Shown: piece by piece, positions 56,370-64,000 of the stretch
Numbering within the stretch: the first letter of the stretch is position 1
Layout of the letters: each line of letters starts with the position of its first letter
Source: CALMEC01 sp031366605
GTDB taxonomy: Bacteria; Actinomycetota; Thermoleophilia; Miltoncostaeales; Miltoncostaeaceae
Assembly (NCBI GenBank): GCA_031366605.1
Contig: JANLOO010000006.1
Span: forward strand, 104,646 to 168,645
Length of the DNA: 64,000 nt
Direction of reading: 5' to 3'
Made by a program: the position numbers and the translations under genes
Notes under the pieces: generated by a model
What the model was told of the DNA's origin: nothing
Seen by the model: the letters and a program-made list of their open reading frames with translations, nothing else
Database searches by the model: none

Positions 56370-57764
56370 TCCTCGGACACTGATCGCCGCGGGCGACCTG
56401 AGTTCGCTCGACGAGGACGCGCTCGCCGCGTTCGTCGCCGAGCGCCGCTGGTATGGCTCTCGCCAGCAGGCCGTCGCACACGCACGCGTGGTCACCACGG
56501 TGCCGATCAGCGACGATCCACCGCTTGCGATCGCACTCGTCGAGGTCGGCTTTCACAGTGGTGTACACGAGGTGTACCAAATCATGCTTGGGCTGCGCAG
56601 ACCCGACGACTCGGTCGACACCACGGTCTGGTCCGTTGGTGACGAGGAGATCTACGAGGCGTTCGATGACCCGCGTGACCTGCAGGTCGTCTTGGTGCAC
56701 ATCCGCGGCTCGACGACGTTCGGCGACGAGTCCGGCGTGGAGTTCCGGAGCGCGGTCGGCGCAGACCGGTTCGATCCCCTGCCCGGGTATCCCCGCCCCG
56801 CAGGCCGCGAGCAGACCAACACCTCGGTGGTGTTCGACGATCGGATGATCCTCAAGTGTTACCGCCGGCTCGAACCCGGCATCAACCCCGAGCTCGAGGT
56901 GCTGCGCTTCCTCGCCGCACACGACTTTGCGCACACCCCCCCGCTGCTCGGGTGGTTCGCGCACAAGGGGCCGCCACTCGACACCACGCTTGGCGTGGTG
57001 CAGCACTATCTGGCGGATGCGCACGATGGTTGGGAGTTCGTGTCGGCGGCGCTCCGCGACGGCCGCGGCGACGAGGTGCTGTCCGCGTTGGGGCGCCTCG
57101 GCGCGGTCACGGGGCAGCTCCATGCGACGCTGGCCGCCGAGCGGACTGATCCCGCGTTCGTGCCCGAAGAGGTCAGCCCGGAGGGGTTGGCATTGATGTC
57201 CGCCGCACTCGACGAGCTGACGACCGAGGTCTTCGCCGGTCTGCCCGACGATCCGGCCTTGGCGCCGATCGCCGGCCGAGCCGACGACATCCGCGAGCGT
57301 CTGCGCGGGGTGTCCAAGAGCACGGGCCTTGGCCGCAAGATCCGCGTCCATGGCGATCTGCACCTGGGCCAGGCGTTGTTCGGCGACGACGAGTGGCACC
57401 TGATCGACTTTGAGGGTGAGCCGGCGCGTCCCGCCAACGAACGTCGACGCAAGCGCTCCCCACTCCGTGACGTCGCAGGTCTTGTGCGGTCGCTGGACTA
57501 CGCGGTCGGGGCGGCACGCCTGCACCATGACGTCCACGTCCCCGATACGTGGCTGCCTGCCGCACGCGCGGCCGTGCTGGATGGATACTTCGCCGTGGTG
57601 GAGCCGACCGGGCTGCTGCCGCCGACGTCTGCGATGACCGACGAGGTGCTGGGGCTGTATGAACTCGAAAAAGCCGTGTACGAGCTGCGGTACGAGCTCG
57701 CCCACCGTCCTGACTGGGTGGCGATTCCTGCCGCGGCGATCGAATCCCTGCTGGGAAGACCGGA

Positions 57765-57768
<4 letters not shown>
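56356..57768 (+). CDS. mak: Maltokinase (Pep2 type)
   Basis: A 470-residue aminoglycoside-phosphotransferase-like kinase that makes maltose 1-phosphate for GlgE. It has an N-terminal cap domain (DEDALAAFVAERRWYGSRQQ), TNTSVVFDDRMILKCYRRLE (ATP-binding Lys), catalytic RVHGDLHLGQALF and metal-binding LIDFEGEPARP. The start is ATG 56356 or ATG 56362, both inside the end of treS. The glgB start overlaps its stop by four bases. Confidence 0.93.
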
Positions 57769-62038
<4,270 letters not shown>

Positions 62039-62358
62039 GACGACACGTCGGCGCAGCCGCCCAGGTGTTGAACCCCACCCACCGAGCCGCGCCAATACGA
62101 CCGTTGGTGGCACTGGGGTCAGGAGGTACTCGGAATAGCCCTCCGGTACGTGCAGAACTCGTGGGCGAAATCAACGTGCCAGACACGATGCGTTCGACCG
62201 TTTCGGCACGGTGCTTGTCACCGGTTTTCGGCGGTGAGGCGTTCGGACAAGGGCAGAGACGAAGCACGGTAGATCGCGATACCAGGGGACAAGCCGCGAT
62301 TTGGTTCGACCCGAACACGTTGCAGGAACTCGTTGCGGACTCGGCTGTTGCCGGGCGA
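62039..62358. other. 320-base region after glgX with nothing recognised
   Basis: No gene, hairpin terminator or palindrome of the AATT family was found. Open frames here lack coding character. The base composition falls somewhat compared with the glucan operon, which suits a boundary to accessory DNA. Confidence 0.4.
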
Positions 62359-62838
62359 TCACCCGGAAGCGGGATTCTCCTGAACGAGACGCGTGATTTC
62401 ATCGACGATTTCCTCAAGCGCCGGATCGACCGCTTTCCAGACCGCGTCCTGGTCAAGGAGACCATCGTCCTGATACAGCTTGAGGGGAGCATCGGCGGGC
62501 GGTGGCATTCCCAGTGGGGACAGCGATCGCCGCAGATCCGTACAGTGGGGCTTCCGGAGGTCACTCACCAGGTTCGCGGCGTAGTACATGGCTGAAACCT
62601 GCAGGGTCGATGGCGCCGTCGTGTCGTTGACCTCCGACAAGACGTGGCCGGCCGCGCTGAGCCGCTGGAGTCGCTCGAGGTGGACTGCCACGTCCAAGGT
62701 CGTATCGGCCGTCGCGAGTGTCCGGGAGCTGTCGTCCGCGGCTCGTTTCGTGATACGCGCGGCCCACAAGGTTACGCCGGCCGCGATGACCGATACCACT
62801 CCAGATCCGACGGTGACGATCAAGTTCCAATCAGCCAT
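62359..62838 (-). CDS. Membrane-anchored hypothetical protein
   Basis: A 159-residue protein with one N-terminal helix (LIVTVGSGVVSVIAAGVTLW) after a three- to four-residue lead, then a helical cytoplasmic domain (VAVHLERLQRLSAAGHVLSE, DAVWKAVDPALEEIVDEITR). No catalytic motif is present. Single-span proteins of this layout occur in actinobacterial accessory regions. Function unknown; it may go with the DUF4238 gene upstream, though a 218-base gap separates them. Confidence 0.65.
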   Translation of the reverse strand: MADWNLIVTVGSGVVSVIAAGVTLWAARITKRAADDSSRTLATADTTLDVAVHLERLQRLSAAGHVLSEVNDTTAPSTLQVSAMYYAANLVSDLRKPHCTDLRRSLSPLGMPPPADAPLKLYQDDGLLDQDAVWKAVDPALEEIVDEITRLVQENPASG

Positions 62839-63056
62839 CCGCGCTTACCTCCGGGCCGAGCCTCATGATCCATTGGGCTCGGGTCATCACATCGACTGCC
62901 GTGGCATTCACGAGAGATCGCCCGTGTGCTGGGCGGCAGAATATTGTCCTTGGGTACGTTTGATCGTGACAAGATTCTAGGCGGCGTTGCGGCCGGACAT
63001 AACCGCGCTTGCGTGCGTTCAGCGAGAACGCCCTCGCGGGCCTCTGTCGTCTCGCC

Positions 63057-64000
63057 TTATTCGGGTCTCCACCGTACCCGCGGGAACCCGAAGCTTCCGT
63101 CCATCGGGATGTCGTCGGGAATCTGCTCAACTATGCGGAGGGCGTTCTGCCGTCGTTGGCTGGAGTGGTAGTTGGACAGGTCTATGTGCGGGTAGAGCGT
63201 CGGTCCCAGTCGTCGGGGGTTGCCTCCGAGTTGCGAGGGAGATGTGCCGGGCAGGCGGAACCACTGCTCTTCAGCCTGCTCGATGACGCGGTGGTTGATC
63301 TGCCGAGCTACTGGAGGATGGCATCTACGCGGTGTTGCCTCGTGTTCAGCATCGTGCCAGGCAAAGAGGAGCGCCCGGTCGTGGCAAACGGGGAACCACA
63401 CCTCGGCCAATCCTGCGAGCCCTGACTCCTTGGGTATGGCCCCGATCCTCTCGTTCGCGTCGAGGGGGACGCAGACGACGGGATGGTCTGAGGCCACGAG
63501 CCGACCCGGCCCGAAGGTCAGCAGGGTCAGCTGCATGCTCCCGAAAAGGGTCGCCATCTGTACGACGTTTCGGATGAGGCGGACCATACGTGTGTGGTCG
63601 CTACCGATTTCGCGCTCGAGTTCGGCGGCCACTTCGACCGCGACGTTGGGCGCTTGGCGGACGTTCTCCGTGAGCCAGTCATCCGTGAAGTCATCGAAGA
63701 ACGTCCGCCAAGCTGGGCTTCGAGCGACCTGCACGGCGACGAACTCGGCGACGAGCCACTCCTCTTCCTCGGAAAGCGGCCAGCGGGCGTCGATGTCCCG
63801 CAGCACCGGTATGGCGGGGTCCTCGATCAGCCCCAAGCGCTGCTCCAGCTCAGTCGAACGCTGCCCGTCAGGAGCCCTCGCCGTGTAGAAATCCTTCCGG
63901 ACGCCAGCGTTCTTCGTCGACATTTCCTTCTCAAGGCCCGAAGCCACGAGGTGAACAAGGATGCGATCGTCGTGGTTCGCGAACAGCTTGAGGTAGCCGC
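63057..64000 (-). CDS. DUF4238 protein, 5' end beyond window
   Basis: The frame runs from the right edge to a stop at 63057, about 314 residues. Its first visible residues, GYLKLFANHDDRILVHLVAS, fit the DUF4238 pattern in which an HHYVPR-type motif (off the window) precedes a YL(K/R)xF segment. STKNAGVRKDFYTARAPDG, ERRLGLIEDPAIPVL-type and the later LLTFGPGRLVASDHPVVCVP strengthen the call. DUF4238 proteins are common on genomic islands; the molecular role is unknown. An internal GTG at 63947 is not the true start. Confidence 0.8.
   Translation of the reverse strand, partial: GYLKLFANHDDRILVHLVASGLEKEMSTKNAGVRKDFYTARAPDGQRSTELEQRLGLIEDPAIPVLRDIDARWPLSEEEEWLVAEFVAVQVARSPAWRTFFDDFTDDWLTENVRQAPNVAVEVAAELEREIGSDHTRMVRLIRNVVQMATLFGSMQLTLLTFGPGRLVASDHPVVCVPLDANERIGAIPKESGLAGLAEVWFPVCHDRALLFAWHDAEHEATPRRCHPPVARQINHRVIEQAEEQWFRLPGTSPSQLGGNPRRLGPTLYPHIDLSNYHSSQRRQNALRIVEQIPDDIPMDGSFGFPRVRWRPE

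Overview
The window is a high-GC chromosome segment from an actinobacterium. I infer class Thermoleophilia/Solirubrobacterales from several points: a dnaK-grpE-dnaJ-hspR-clpB heat-shock locus controlled by HspR, a phosphatidylinositol gene set, the TreS-Mak-GlgE glucan pathway, many GTG starts with 4-base stop/start overlaps, and secreted NlpC/P60 cell-wall enzymes. No rRNA, tRNA, CRISPR array or intact mobile element was seen. The taxonomic call is inference.

Layout. 0-3 kb: an AIR-synthase-like gene (cut by the left edge) lies head to head with AllG- and AllH-like oxamate carbamoyltransferase subunits. 3-7.4 kb: a sugar-modification operon with an aminotransferase, a DUF354 glycosyltransferase-like protein, a CapD-type 4,6-dehydratase and a small Cys-rich protein. 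7.8-12 kb: a secreted phosphodiester glycosidase, a DedA protein and small membrane proteins. 12.0-12.5 kb: a transposition scar where an IS30-type transposase remnant abuts the 5' end of a ribbon-helix-helix antitoxin gene. 12.5-14.4 kb: a large secreted P-domain/RTX protein. 14.5-21.4 kb: clpB, hspR, dnaJ, grpE and dnaK, with an HspR-type inverted repeat on the dnaK promoter. 21.7-30.4 kb: two metallopeptidases, a membrane spermidine-synthase-like protein, MetF, an F420-type oxidoreductase, a HAD hydrolase and an FAH-family enzyme. 30.4-34.5 kb: phosphatidylinositol-phosphate synthase, inositol-3-phosphate synthase and a GT4-PHP fusion. 34.5-41.2 kb: a UDG-fold protein without catalytic motifs, a lysozyme-like protein, RlmD, PhzF and a FakA-FakB (DAK2-DegV) fusion. 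41.2-46 kb: three peptidoglycan hydrolases and a Gly-rich secreted protein. 46.1-51.9 kb: a zinc ABC transporter locus with a probable Zur box, a YcaQ/AlkX-type glycosylase, a Fur-family regulator and lgt. 52.0-62.0 kb: a secreted intradiol dioxygenase-like lipoprotein, then the tightly overlapped operon glgE-treS-mak-glgB-glgX. 62-64 kb: accessory DNA with a membrane-anchored protein and a DUF4238 protein cut by the right edge.

The most unusual signal is a family of intergenic paired palindromes. Short palindromes with core CCAATTGG or a close variant occur two at a time, usually with dyad centres 23-24 bp apart. Seven well-formed pairs, two more with a weaker second arm, and three marginal ones lie between 3.0 and 36.4 kb. 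I saw none inside a gene and none after 36.4 kb. They sit between divergent, tandem and convergent genes alike, so they are not simply terminators. I know of no described element of this form; they could be a bound operator or nucleoid site, or a dispersed palindromic repeat.
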